64,000 nt of DNA, taken from contig ONZQ02000008.1 of NCBI GenBank assembly GCA_900312665.1, forward strand, positions 744,001-808,000, read 5' to 3'. Source of the DNA: Cephalotrichum gorgonifer. Lineage: Eukaryota; Ascomycota; Sordariomycetes; Microascales; Microascaceae. Of the stretch, positions 11,370-21,982 are shown piece after piece. Under the pieces are notes generated by a model. It saw nothing but the letters and a program-made list of their open reading frames with translations, was not told the origin of the DNA and did no database searches. The first letter of the stretch is position 1. Every line of letters starts with the position of its first letter. The translations under genes were made by a program, and so were the position numbers.

Positions 11370-13074
11370 CTAATGCCTCCTCTTCGTCCTCCCGAAGAAG
11401 CTCACGTCCCGCTCCAGCCGCTCCTCAACCCACTCGGGCCACGTGTTGTAGACGCGGTGCTCGGTGTCGATCTGGCGGTTGGAGAACTTGAGCCACCGGA
11501 GCAGGCCCGGGTCGATGGTGTCGTCGGCCTTGCCGCCAGGCTCCATGGCCCGCGCGCTCTCCTCGACGTCGGTAATGAACCCCATGATCTGCTTGAGGGA
11601 GATCCAATGTGTGGCGAGGAGGATCATTACCTGGTTCGAGGGGTCGATGATGCGGCGGAACTTGTCGTGCGGGAGCATCATCCACCAGCCGTAGTGTCTC
11701 CGGAGGCACTTGTATGCTGTGGTGAGAGTTAGCCATTGCAAGAGGTTTCCATATCGTACTCCTTACAGAACGGGGTGGAAAGGAATACAATAAACGAGAA
11801 GAAAATGGGCACAAGGGGGGAAGGGGGGAAAGGAAGGGGGGAAACACACCATCCCACGACGACGTATACAGCTTCTGCACCCACTCGATCATCAGGTCGC
11901 AGTACTCAATCTCCACTTCGTCATAGCACAGCGGCCGAAGGTTCTGTATTGCCGTGAGGGCCATGTCGGACCACTCCCTCTGCACGAGCGGCAGGTCGCG
12001 CATCAGCGGCTCGAGCAGGGCCTCGGCGTCCTCGCTAACCATGTTAGTAAAGATAGGGCTGACGCCCTTCATCCACATCTGCATGGACACGATGAGGATG
12101 CCGCGCACGAAGGCCATGAACTCGGCCATGCCGTCGTCGAGCTGCACCGACTGGAACGTGAGGGCGAAGCAGGTGGCCACCATGGCGTTAGACTCGTCGT
12201 GCGTGACCTGCGTCGAGCGGGACATGTCGGCGAGCCGCTTCTTGATGGACTTGATGGCCCTGAGGCGGTGGGACATGGCGAAGGTGATGAGGGAGGGGTC
12301 CTCCTCCATGAGGTCTGAGGCAGCGAGGCCGAGCATCGCGTGCATGAGGTATTCGTGCTACCACCGGTAGTGTCAGTGGGATGACGACTTGACCTGCCCC
12401 CCCGGTCTGCGTGAAACGGGATACAGTGGAGTTCTGTTCATGGACCAACCTCGTGTGATAGGCACGGCACCTCGTGTGTCCAGACGGACTCGTTAGAGAT
12501 GGGGACGGCCGGGTAGCACTTGAGCAAAAAGTGCTGGAAGAAGCGCATGTCCTGCAGGCTGAATAGGGGGATCTGGTGGTGGGGCTGGTGTATCACCTGC
12601 GGGCTCGAGGGGTACTCGCACTTGAGGCCCGTCTTTACGCAGTGTCCGCACGCGGGTCTGGTTTCCTGGCACTGAGGGAGTCACACGGAGCACCCGGCTT
12701 GTTAGTCTCTATGATGCGTGCAACCGGTCACGTATTTTGGCCGCTGCTCTCGACAAGCGGCATCCCGGGGGTCGGCCTACCTTGATCCGCCGCCGCTTGC
12801 AGTTGAAGCACCCCCTCCGACTCTTCGTGTGACCCCTCCTCTCGTGCCTCTGCCTCGCCGCAGCTGATGAAGCCCTCACCATCTCGGAGCTGGGCCCAGC
12901 GCCCCCCGTCTGCGACGAGCTGTCGTTCGGCGAGTTGGACAGTGCGGGCGTGTCGGACGACTGGGCTCCGACCGTCTCGATGTCCATGGTGTCCTCTCTC
13001 AAAAAGGCCCCGAAGTCAAAGTCGTTCGGCTCCGACAGCCCGGCAGGGTTGCCGGAAACGTGGAGCCCGTCCAT
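11370..13074 (-). CDS. Zn(II)2Cys6 transcription factor, Upc2/sterol-regulator type
   Basis: This is a nuclear DNA-binding regulator. Four exons are inferred: 13074-12781, 12671-12450, 12357-11850 and 11716-11370 (TAG), giving 456 residues. The zinc cluster is complete only after splicing: C89-x2-C92-x6-C99-x6-C106-x2-C109-x6-C116, with the first intron falling directly before C99. A basic patch (RRGHTKSRRG) precedes it. The C-terminal region starts with FSLQDMRFFQHFLLKCYP and SHEHEYLMHAMLGLAASDL and continues through a helical domain to the stop. This is the arrangement of fungal Upc2-like C6 regulators, whose C-terminal domain senses sterol in yeast. The specific target pathway here is unknown, and many paralogues share this fold. 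The Ser-rich N-terminus (about residues 40-75) precedes the finger. The neighbouring genes give no pathway hint. Confidence 0.88.
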
Positions 13075-14124
13075 ATCGTCCTCTTTATGTCGCCCTTACC
13101 CTTTCCGCGATTCTGGGCGGATCGGGTAGCCTGGAGAGTGCGTGTGTGTGGGGGGCTGTTATGTGAGGGGGGAAGGTAGTGCGTATGCAAACGCGCGTCT
13201 AACGCAAAGGAGGATGGGTATTTTTAATCTTAAGTCGTCCGTGATATATAGTCTCGGGGTTGTTGACCCCCTGTCTTCGTGCGGCACGCAAAATACAGGC
13301 CAAACCGAGTAGATTTCGGTCGCGGAGTGTTCGCATGAACAGTGCAATGTCCCGCTCTCTCCTTTGAGCTTGTCCAAAAAGTGAGGCCCATGTTTCTGGG
13401 CTCGTGCTGTGCCGCAACGTCACGTGAATTGATCCCGTTTTATCTTCACATCGGGCAGGTGCGATGGGTAAGGACGGGAGATCAATGCGCCGATTTTGGT
13501 ATTCTCGGGGCCAATGAGGTCTGGCGGGGGTGACTCTCTCCGGACGGAGTGTGGGACCGGATGACGCCGAAGAAACGGCAAGGCATACTGCGAGGGAGAG
13601 CTAGGGCTGAATCGGGAAGGGCCAAGTTTAATTGCGTCAGTCAGCGTCGTCAGGTCATCAAGCCATCAGTTTGTATGGGATTTTTGGGGTTGTACGAATA
13701 TACGAGCGAAGTACGTAAGCTTACCGAGTCTTGCGTCTTCGCTTCCTTTGTTTGCCAGATCGGAATTGGGACGTTTTGTATCTTCATCGTAGAGTATTTT
13801 TTTGGTTTGGAGGGGCGGCCACGATTCAGGGGATTCAGGGTCCAACGTTTACCGTTTGGGGCTCAGGTATGCGGAGAAATTCGCCACTAAGTCTTGATGT
13901 GTTGGTGTTACGAGTAATTAGCGGGTGGTGGAAACAAGGTTAAAAGGCAATTATTCATCCCCGTATTGCCGTATTGCACATGTCATCTGTCCCGTCTGGT
14001 TGGCATTGGACGGTGCTAGATGCGGGTTCCACGGGCCGGCGACCAACACTCATGCGCAGTGGTTCGAGGCCCAGCTTTTACAAAAGTGTACCTGCACGAG
14101 TCGAGTCATTTAGTCTAGTAAGGC
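13075..14124. other. Intergenic region
   Basis: This lies upstream of the Zn2Cys6 gene and downstream of the small membrane-protein gene, both on the minus strand. Short plus-strand frames overlap one another without recognisable content. Nothing further is supported. Confidence 0.55.
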
Positions 14125-14897
14125 TTAAGAGAACAGTAGCGGTAAATACAGCTTATCCTCCCTAGCTACGGTCAGGTTTAAGTCTACTAAATAAACAATA
14201 AAGTCGGTCCCGACTCGAGGGCTCTCCAGCATGTCCCCGGCGGCCGTCGTGTCACGTCCCGTGCTCGGCCCGGCTGCGGGGCCGAAATTCAGGGGCATGA
14301 GCCACGCCGGGACCCGCCCGGATCTTATCTCGTATCTCCTGGCCACATCCGCCAGTCGGGAGGAGCGATCTGGCGGCTCTATCGGGAAGAACGGACTCAT
14401 TTGAGCTCCCGGATGGATATCGACCTGTAACAGATGGTTCCCATACCCTTCACTTAGGAATCTGCCTCAGGCGGAACGTCATTATACCTTGAGGAAGCAT
14501 TCTGACAGGCCTAACCCCTCAAACCCCCCAAAACCCAACCCTCTTGCCCAAGAATACATAATTACTAGCCCCATTAGAGCTACAATTATCGGAGTCCACA
14601 TGAATCCGGTCTTAGACTCATATCTTCTCACTGCAGCCGGAATTTGCGTCGCCGGAGAGTCTGCTTGCCCCTCTCCATTAGGCGAGCCGGCCTCCTTAGA
14701 TGAGTCTATCCCCTGGTCACGCGCCAGGAGGCCTTAGGTTGCCCCGTCGTTATAAACCCACTAAGAAAGGAATCTATCCAAGAGTGCCAGGGCAACCACG
14801 CAAGTTTGGAAAGGCACGGCGTAGCTCGTCTATTCCATCATCACATCTAAGCCAATTTACCCGGAGAGATGTAAATACGCTCGGGTCTCATGCCCAT
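14125..14897 (-). CDS. Small predicted single-pass membrane protein, three exons, function unknown
   Basis: This gene is visible only when exons are joined by hand. Exon 1 is 14897-14861 (MGMRPERIYISP, donor GTAAAT), exon 2 is 14732-14488 (acceptor CTAAG, donor GTATAA) and exon 3 is 14424-14125 (acceptor TTACAG, TAA). All three join in phase, giving 193 residues. Exon 2 ends in a strong hydrophobic segment, GFMWTPIIVALMGLVIMYSW, flanked by basic residues, then a Gly-rich turn. Exon 3 contributes SPFFPIEPPDRSSRLADVAR and a hydrophobic patch near FIVYLVDLNL. A TATA-like box reads on the minus strand at 14925-14915, about 20-30 bases before the ATG. I recognise no family. It may be a lineage-specific gene or the remnant of a longer one. 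The evidence is phase-consistent splicing, the membrane helix and the TATA box; it has no homology support. Confidence 0.45.
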
Positions 14898-14913
14898 GGG
14901 CGAGAAGGGAGGA

Positions 14914-14927
14914 CCTTTTATATATAA
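14914..14927 (-). promoter_or_regulatory. Candidate TATA box of the small membrane-protein gene
   Basis: On the minus strand the sequence reads TTATATATAAAAGG, about 20 bases upstream of the predicted ATG at 14897. The spacing is short for a TATA box plus leader, so either the leader is very short or translation starts at the second Met codon. Confidence 0.35.
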
Positions 14928-17900
14928 TTATTTGGCATGGGGAATTACCCCGAGGTCGCTTCTTCCCCTCCAACATACCGGTTTATTAAAAAGGGGGAGA
15001 GGCGGATGGCACGGGCTGGAAGGGCGGGCTGGCTGTCTGAAGCGGCCCGATAGTAGTCTCTGGTAGTTGCTGGTAAGCGGGAAGCGGGGAAGGGTCAGAG
15101 GTCCCGTCCGTACTTCGTAGTAGTTGCGGGGCAAGAGCTTCGACATCTTGATTGGCAGCTACATTTACGAAGGGAGTTGGGAAGAGACGGCCCCAAGGTC
15201 TCTGGGATGACAGCCACAAGGTCGGGTAGAATTACCACCTGCGGCGAGGTCCAGCAGTGTCGTCCAGCCAAGGCCGTGTTGGTGTTGGTCGCTTCAGATT
15301 GGGTTGCTACACATCGTCCACGTCGCACATGTCCAGTCGATGACCTTACTGGCACGAGTACAATAAAAGGTGTGGGGGTGAGGTCAACACAAAAAAAGTC
15401 TTGCCAGGCCGGCCCCTGTTAGTTCAAGCCGCCAACCACCTCAGAGTTTTGTTTGTTTTGTCCCGCTGGACAGGCTGACGTGGCAGGTTCCATCTCGAGC
15501 TGTCATACTAATGGGAGACGGCGAGGCGAAAAGCAAGGCACATGTGCCATACGGTGGCACTGTTATTTGCCAGAGACACCAGGACCCGGGGTGCGGCGAG
15601 AGAAATGCAAGCAACACCTGATTTGAGTACTCGTATTACTTGTAAAACAGGGTCCTACACAGGCCGTAGACGTGGTATTCGGCCACTACCCCAAAGCCCC
15701 AAAGCTGCCCAGTTCCCAGCCATCACTGGAAGTAACAAGGAAGGTAATACGAGTACATCCCCTGAGATAGGGACACCGTGGGAGAAAAAAAACTATTCTG
15801 ACGGGAAGCCCCTGACACTCGCCGTCGATAGGGAAGGGGGGGTATAATAGAGCAAGGGAGAGAGGGGGGGCCGGTGGATCCGGCAACAAAGGGAACCTGC
15901 TGGCACGAGTAGGACTAGAAGGAGGAATAGGACCGCAGTCGGAGTATTAGGAGTACAAGTCCATTTCAACCTCCTCGACCGAACCGCTGGGTGGCGGTTT
16001 CACCAACCGCCCCCATCGTACGCCAGAGCAAGAGGGTGGATTGGTCAAGAGTTCTTCCCCTCCCACGCACGTCTAAAATCGATAGTTCGTTTCGAGAAAA
16101 GCCCCCTGCAGGGGTGGGGAAGGAAGGATCGAGTATCACTCCGCTCCCCGGCGGCAGCGGCCCACGATGAATGCTTACTCAGTCGTTTTTCCCCTCTCGC
16201 ATCGCATCGAGAGCGGGGGTTTCTTCGATCGAGTGCGACCTTGGAGTATGTACTTCGTACTTGTCCAAGGATGTAGTCGCAGTCGGCCCGCTATTACGAA
16301 GAGGTTGGCACAGTCAAGGATTATATTATTGATTCTATTATCGTACGTACGCGTACCCTCGTCGTACTCGTATTTATTGTTGGACCCCAGTTGCTGTTGT
16401 GCCTCGTTCTTGGCTTGAACTTGTGCTTATTTGGCATTTGTACAAAGGGTGTGGGAACACGGGCGATGGGATGTACTCGTAAATGGCCTGGCTGGCTGGC
16501 CTGTGTCGGGCTCTAACTTCTCCTGACTCCTGGCTCTAGTGGGAGACTAGCCACGTGCGGGGCTATGTTGTGGTTGCCTTGAAGAGTTCGTTCCTGGTTC
16601 CTGTTCCTGCTTTTGATCCTGCTCCTGATCCTCCTCCTGTCAGCTCCTTCACAACTGGGGCGGCGCTTTTTTGACAACCGCTAGACCGGATGGGGTTATA
16701 TGTCCCTTGTACCTCTGGAGTACAGGACTCGTGCGAAGGTGACTTCGTGGCCATGGCACAGCAGTGGTACCCACGACGGTAGTATTGCTCCGAATACTAC
16801 CCACTCATAGTGCGAGAAAACACGTTTACTTATTTATTATACTCTCCGCAGGGTAGGATCCCTGGTCCCGAGGGTGAGGTCGGGCAACAAACCCTGCCCC
16901 CGGCCAGATCTGACGAGGAAACCCAAGAATTTTAGAACCGGCTCAGGTCCAGGACTCCGAGCTGAAGCGCTGTGACGACTTCGCACGGGTTAGTTTTTTT
17001 TTTTTTTTTTTCGCTTTTGAAGGGGGCTGGGAAATCTCCGCCATGAAACTTTTTAGACTGGGCGGTCCGGCGAAACAAGATTCAGTGAAGGTAACCCCCG
17101 CTTTTGGGAAAAGGCCTTTGCAGACCGGACTGCAGGCCAGGGCGCTGAAGCGCTCGGCCAGTTACTGAGTGGTCCGCATGCACACCTCCTTGGATATGCA
17201 GGTGCTACCAGTAGTAGGCATTGCGAGGTGAAAAAAAAAATGAGGGCCGAATTCTGTGCGCTAAGACAATTCTTCGCGCACGATAGTCCGCACACACTGC
17301 ATTCCGCAAGCAAAAGACAGGTCCGGTTTCTCTCCTTAAACCGTACAAGTGCATCCATGTGGGGGCTGGGGACACATTCCGTGCATTACTCGTACTCGTA
17401 CCTGTTTCTGGCAGGCACAGCCTTCATCCCATCCTGTGCAAGTACTCGCCCACAGAGGTTGCATGGGAGAGTACTTGTCGGATGCTCGTACGAGTATGCC
17501 AGGAAAAAGCAACAGGCGGGGTTCACGGTGGAGAGGAAACACCGCCAGGCTATATTGAATTAGTCGTTTCAACCTTAACATGGTGGTGTGGGACAGTCAT
17601 TCCAGTGTCTAGTTCTCAGTCAGTTCCTTGTGGTCGGCCCTCCCTTGTGGTAGTCCCGACTCTCTCTGCTGGTCAGTCATTGTACCTGCTGAGCGGGGCT
17701 CTCACAAATAGCGCTGCTCCCGTAGCGGGGGATGGTGGAAACAAAGTCCGCTGTCCTCGCGATCCCAGCCCTTCATTCCGCCCCAGTGCTGACATGGCAC
17801 CATTCGAGTGAAAATGGGTCTTCCCTGCCCGACACCGACAAGGATGACCCCCAGTCGAAAGATCCTAGCCTTTCCAAGTGCCGGTGCCCCGTTGGCCGTG

Positions 17901-19203
17901 AACGACCAGGTTTCCAGGCGGTCAATACCTGGCCTGAAGCTCGTATCATCCGACAGCGGGGCCAGGACACAATTCTGTCCCAATCCGGAAAGTGCTAAGA
18001 CGTGTGCGAAGTTCTTTCCAACCCGCCCCACACCTTAAGTCAAAACTTGGCCACTCCACCCGACAGGTGGACCAATCAGAAGCCCGTTCCTGGCCCGACG
18101 TCTCCTGCGCTGGCGTGTGCCGCCCCTGGATCCCCTGTCTCCTGCCCCTGGTTCCTCGCGCTAGTGCCCTCGTACCTCGCCGACACATGGCGGCACGGAC
18201 CACCCTTCTCGTCCTCTCAGGTGGAGACCGTGCCCATCTTCTCCTCTTGTTCTTGCGCTTCTTTTTACATCCTTTTTATCCCGGTTACCGAACGAACCAA
18301 AATCATCGCCACTAATATAGTTACATTCCAGGAGGGGTCACCGGCAGCTCTGCCGGGGGCTGGATAGCCTCGTACTTGACCGAAGATACTTGTACCAACC
18401 TGTACCGAAGAGGGCGGGCCACCCCCAGTAATTGCAGGGGTCGAAGGGCGGAGGCGGACTGGGCGTTGGTGCCTCAGCTAGTTTCTGTAAGGTCTTGGGT
18501 CTCGGGGGGGTCTTGGGGGGTGTTCGACGGCCTTGGTCCTGGTTGGTCGTGGCTTTCGGACTCACACCACCTCGGGCGCCGCCCGGAAGAAATGTCTGCA
18601 GGTACAGACTAGGGACAAGAGGAAAGAGCAAAGGTCAGGTCCGCTGTCACTTGCCCTCTGTCTCTCCATCTGTTGCTTCTTCATCCCGCCCTCGCATTTA
18701 AGTCAGCCACGCCCACCCCCATCTTTCCCGGCGCTCCCCCTTCCCTCCTTCACTCCATCGTTCTCACTACTCTCGGTGGTCCATTCATTCCTTTTCTTAC
18801 CCGCCTCAGCCTTTGATGCTGTGCGTCACTCCTTCAAGTCACTGAGCAAATATATCATTTCGAGTTGGCTAGCCCTCTCTCTCTCTCTCTTGCTGCAAGC
18901 CAGTCTTCAGTCATTCTTCCATCTTTTTATCCGGACTCCTGCGCCCTGATCGATCCTCCCACCCACTGCACCATATTATAAAGGAATAAGGATCAAGATC
19001 GAATCCTTTGCGCTTAACTCGCTTCGGCTAACCCCGCCACACAACACTCCTTTTTATACTACTCGTTTGGCTATTATTAGCTTGCTCTCCTCTTCGAGAG
19101 TTTCTACGATTCGTATAAGTCAACATCTGTATAAGCCGGCCCCCAGACTTCGCGTCTCCAAACACAAAAAGAACGACCACTCTCAAAATACATCGATTTC
19201 AAG
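14928..19203. other. Spacer of 4.3 kb upstream of the GH128 gene
   Basis: No gene is supported. A T18 run lies at 16994-17011. The GTACTC/GTACTT word is frequent (for example around 15355, 15625, 16250, 16340-16375, 17388-17403, 17460-17490 and 18370-18410). The last 600 bases are C/T-rich with a TATA-like motif near 18972-18982, as expected for a strong fungal promoter and leader. Confidence 0.55.
18972..18983 (+). promoter_or_regulatory. TATA-like element upstream of the GH128 gene
   Basis: The sequence ATATTATAAAGG lies about 225 bases before the ATG at 19204, in a C/T-rich leader. The position would imply a leader of roughly 200 nt. Support is motif only. Confidence 0.3.
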
Positions 19204-20274
19204 ATGCGTTCTGCAAACACTCTGACGGTCCTCGCGGCCCTTGCAAGCACCACCGCGGCCCTCAACATCAACAGGCACGGCAACTGGGCAAAGCCCGTCG
19301 AGGAGCGCGCCCCCAAGTGCACCAACTGGGTCACCGTTGTCGAGACGGCCACTGTCTATGCTAAGCAGAGCCAGCCCACTCCCACTCCCACTCCCACCCC
19401 CGCCGCCGACAACAATGCCGCCGCGAAGCCGACCCCCGAGGTCGAGTCCACCCCTGAGGTCATCCCTGCGAACGGCGCCTACGAGGAGTCCTCCAGGACC
19501 GGCGAAAGCAGCGGCAGCGGCAGCAGCAGCACCCCCGCGCCACTTTCTAACAAGGTTGGCTTCGCCTACAACGACGCTAACCTCGTCAACGAGCTCGTGA
19601 AGTCCGGCGTGAAGGGCTCTTGGGCGTACAACTGGAACTCCCGCGACGACGGCCTCGACGCGGACATCGACTACGTCCCCATGCTCTGGTCCGACCGCGC
19701 CGACCACCTCAACCGCTGGGACGCCAACATCAAGGAGATGCTCGCCAAGGGCGCCAAGCACATCCTCTCCTTCAACGAGCCGGATATCAAGAGCCAGGCC
19801 AACCTCACCCCCGACGCCGCGGCCAAGGCGCACGTCAAGTACGTGAACCCTTACGGCGGCAACGGCGTGAGGATCGGTGCTCCCGCTGTCTCGAACAGCA
19901 ACCTTGCCGGCGAGGGTACCGACTGGCTGGCCGAGTTCATTCCCAAGTGCAGGGCCGCTGGTTGCCAGATCGACTTCTGCGTCGCGCACTGGTACTCCCC
20001 CGCCTCCGACGACGAGGGCTTCCTGAAGCACCTGCAGACCGTGAGGGACATCTGCGGCGAGGACACGCCCGTCTGGCTTACGGAGTTCGCGCCCGTTGAC
20101 GGCACCCCCGCGGACGAGGCGGCGGCGTTCCTCAAGCGCAACCTGAAGGTCCTGAACGACCTCGAATGGGTCGAGAGGTACTCGTACTTCATGGTCGGCG
20201 GAGCCAAGGGTAGGCTGACCCAGGGCGATTCTACGCAGTTGACCACGGAAGGCGAGGCGTACTTCGAGGGTTAA
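19204..20274 (+). CDS. Secreted GH128-type (Asl1-like) beta-1,3-glucanase
   Basis: This is a predicted secreted or wall-associated glycosyl hydrolase acting on beta-1,3-glucan, judged by family. It is a single exon of 356 residues. A signal peptide of about 20 residues (MRSANTLTVLAALASTTAAL) is followed by a short Cys-containing segment. A low-complexity Pro/Thr/Ser/Gly linker (about 55-115) includes a TP repeat and a Ser/Gly run and is probably O-glycosylated. The catalytic domain starts near VGFAYNDANLV (118). The two acidic residues expected on the barrel are E192 in LSFNEPD and E294 in VWLTEFAP. Other family landmarks are GSWAYNW (138-144), YVPMLW (157-162) and HWYSP (262-266). Yeasts and moulds express Asl1-like proteins at the cell surface during wall remodelling. 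The long antisense frame on the opposite strand is a composition artefact. Confidence 0.93.
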   Translation: MRSANTLTVLAALASTTAALNINRHGNWAKPVEERAPKCTNWVTVVETATVYAKQSQPTPTPTPTPAADNNAAAKPTPEVESTPEVIPANGAYEESSRTGESSGSGSSSTPAPLSNKVGFAYNDANLVNELVKSGVKGSWAYNWNSRDDGLDADIDYVPMLWSDRADHLNRWDANIKEMLAKGAKHILSFNEPDIKSQANLTPDAAAKAHVKYVNPYGGNGVRIGAPAVSNSNLAGEGTDWLAEFIPKCRAAGCQIDFCVAHWYSPASDDEGFLKHLQTVRDICGEDTPVWLTEFAPVDGTPADEAAAFLKRNLKVLNDLEWVERYSYFMVGGAKGRLTQGDSTQLTTEGEAYFEG

Positions 20275-21982
20275 GGTGTCATCTGACCCTGCAACCGCAC
20301 CTCCAGAGCACACTTTGATCTTCTTGTACCCCTCCGTGTGGATAGGAATCGAGCTTTTTTTGCTCACTCCTTGTTCCCCCACATGATTTTTTTTTCCCTT
20401 TCTTGGGCTAGGTAGCCCTCAGGATCTCTCGCTTCCTTTTTTTCTTCTTTTTTCTCTTTTACCTGTTCCACTCTTTTTGGCAGGACTTTTTCTTCTTCCC
20501 TTTGGTCGGGACTCACCTCCTGGCCACATGGGAACTTCTCTTCTCTTCTCTCGCTTGGGAATACTGTCTTCCCACTTTTTCTTTTGGCGAAATGTATTTT
20601 TTGGACATGGATTTGGATATGGATACGGGTATGGGCATGGACACAGGGAAACGGAACGGATTATCGGGCACACGGAATAGATCATTCGATAGAAATGGGG
20701 AATATGAGCTGGAGGACACAAAACAAACAGAGCAATCTCTTCACCATCTGCATCATAACGTATATGCGTGCCAGTCAGTCTTTTTTTCCATCTCAGATTG
20801 ATATCAGCGAGTACGTCGTCCCTACGAAGTGGGCCACTGTGACTGGTAGAGTAAAATACATTCCGTCTTACTGAAAGATCTTAGGGAATGGCTCCGGTTC
20901 CTTCTGTTGATCGAGGAGCGGAGCCCCCTGAAGTATGCAGAAAAGACGTCCGTATTCTTGTTTTATCGCTATACATGTAGTTGGAACCGGCCCGCTTCAC
21001 TCCCCATTTACCCCTATGTCGAACCCACCTCCCCTTTCTCTCCATCCCCTCACGCGCCTACGAGTACCATCTCTCCCACCTACTCACAACACAAAACTAG
21101 AAGAATTTCGATAAGAGTTCACACAGATCAAGGTGTAGCTAGCTCGAAACTTGGTTCGCTCATCGCACTTCGGATTTGTCGCACTAGGTAGGCCTCTATA
21201 TACGCACAGCCATTTCTCGAACCACAAATATCGCACCTCGACACTCATTCTCCCTACCAATCCCCCCTTTCTCCAGCCAACAGCTGACGTTTCTCATTTG
21301 GTTACCAGTCAAACCTTGACCTCGAACGTCGACAGTCAAATCCCACCTGTCTAAATAGAACCAAAAAAAAAAGACGCTCACTCACACGCAGCGAATATAA
21401 AAATCATCACACACACGCACGCACATATTCCTGAGCCATGATCCATAACCTCCCCTCCCCTCCCCTCCCCTCCCCAAAAAAACACTTCTTTCGCAGTCCG
21501 CGATATTTCCAAAGGGCGCCACGCAATGCTGTTCCATAAAACCAAATGCACACACCGAGAACCAACCGAAAACGAAAACGAAAATAAACCCTTCGTTGAA
21601 GGGAGGGAAAAGCAAGGACAGTATGCCAAAAAAAAAAGTAAGAGCCGCTCAAAAGTTTCTTCCCCGTGGACCCGCCAAGAAGAAAACCCCCGTGTCTATC
21701 CAAGGCGTGGAAGAAGAGGGAAGACGTTAAATAAAAAGCTGTTGATGATACCAGGGGAAACCGAATTTCCATGCCGAAAATATGTTGATTAGAAGTGAAA
21801 AGTAAATGCGTTATTGTTTTTTCGTGGGCGATCGTAGAGTCTTGAGACCGAAATCCGAAATGAAGAAGCAGAGAGGAACCCAAGATAGGGGGAGGTGACC
21901 CCAGGGACCTAATGGAGGAGTGAGAAAAGCGGCCGAGCCCCTGGACCACTAAAGAGCAGGCTGACAGCCTCCGCTCACGAAA
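20275..21982. other. Convergent intergenic region
   Basis: This lies between the 3' ends of the GH128 (+) and RING (-) genes. It holds a degenerate hexameric repeat of GGATAT/GGATAC/GGGTAT type (about 20604-20645) and a CCCCT array (21449-21475). Overlapping frames of up to 180 codons at 21378-21949 in two minus-strand frames lack protein features. Confidence 0.55.
21449..21475. repeat. (CCCCT)n microsatellite
   Basis: Five pentamer units are followed by an A run. Confidence 0.85.

Noticed and set aside
11425..12345. 306-codon uninterrupted minus-strand frame
   Set aside because: Only 12345-11850 is coding, as exon 3 of the Zn2Cys6 gene. The rest reads through an intron and then the wrong frame of exon 4.
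19183..20382. 399-codon open frame antisense to the GH128 gene
   Set aside because: It mirrors the GC-rich third positions of the sense gene, is repetitive Gly/Val/Asp/Arg, has no motif and overlaps a clear enzyme.
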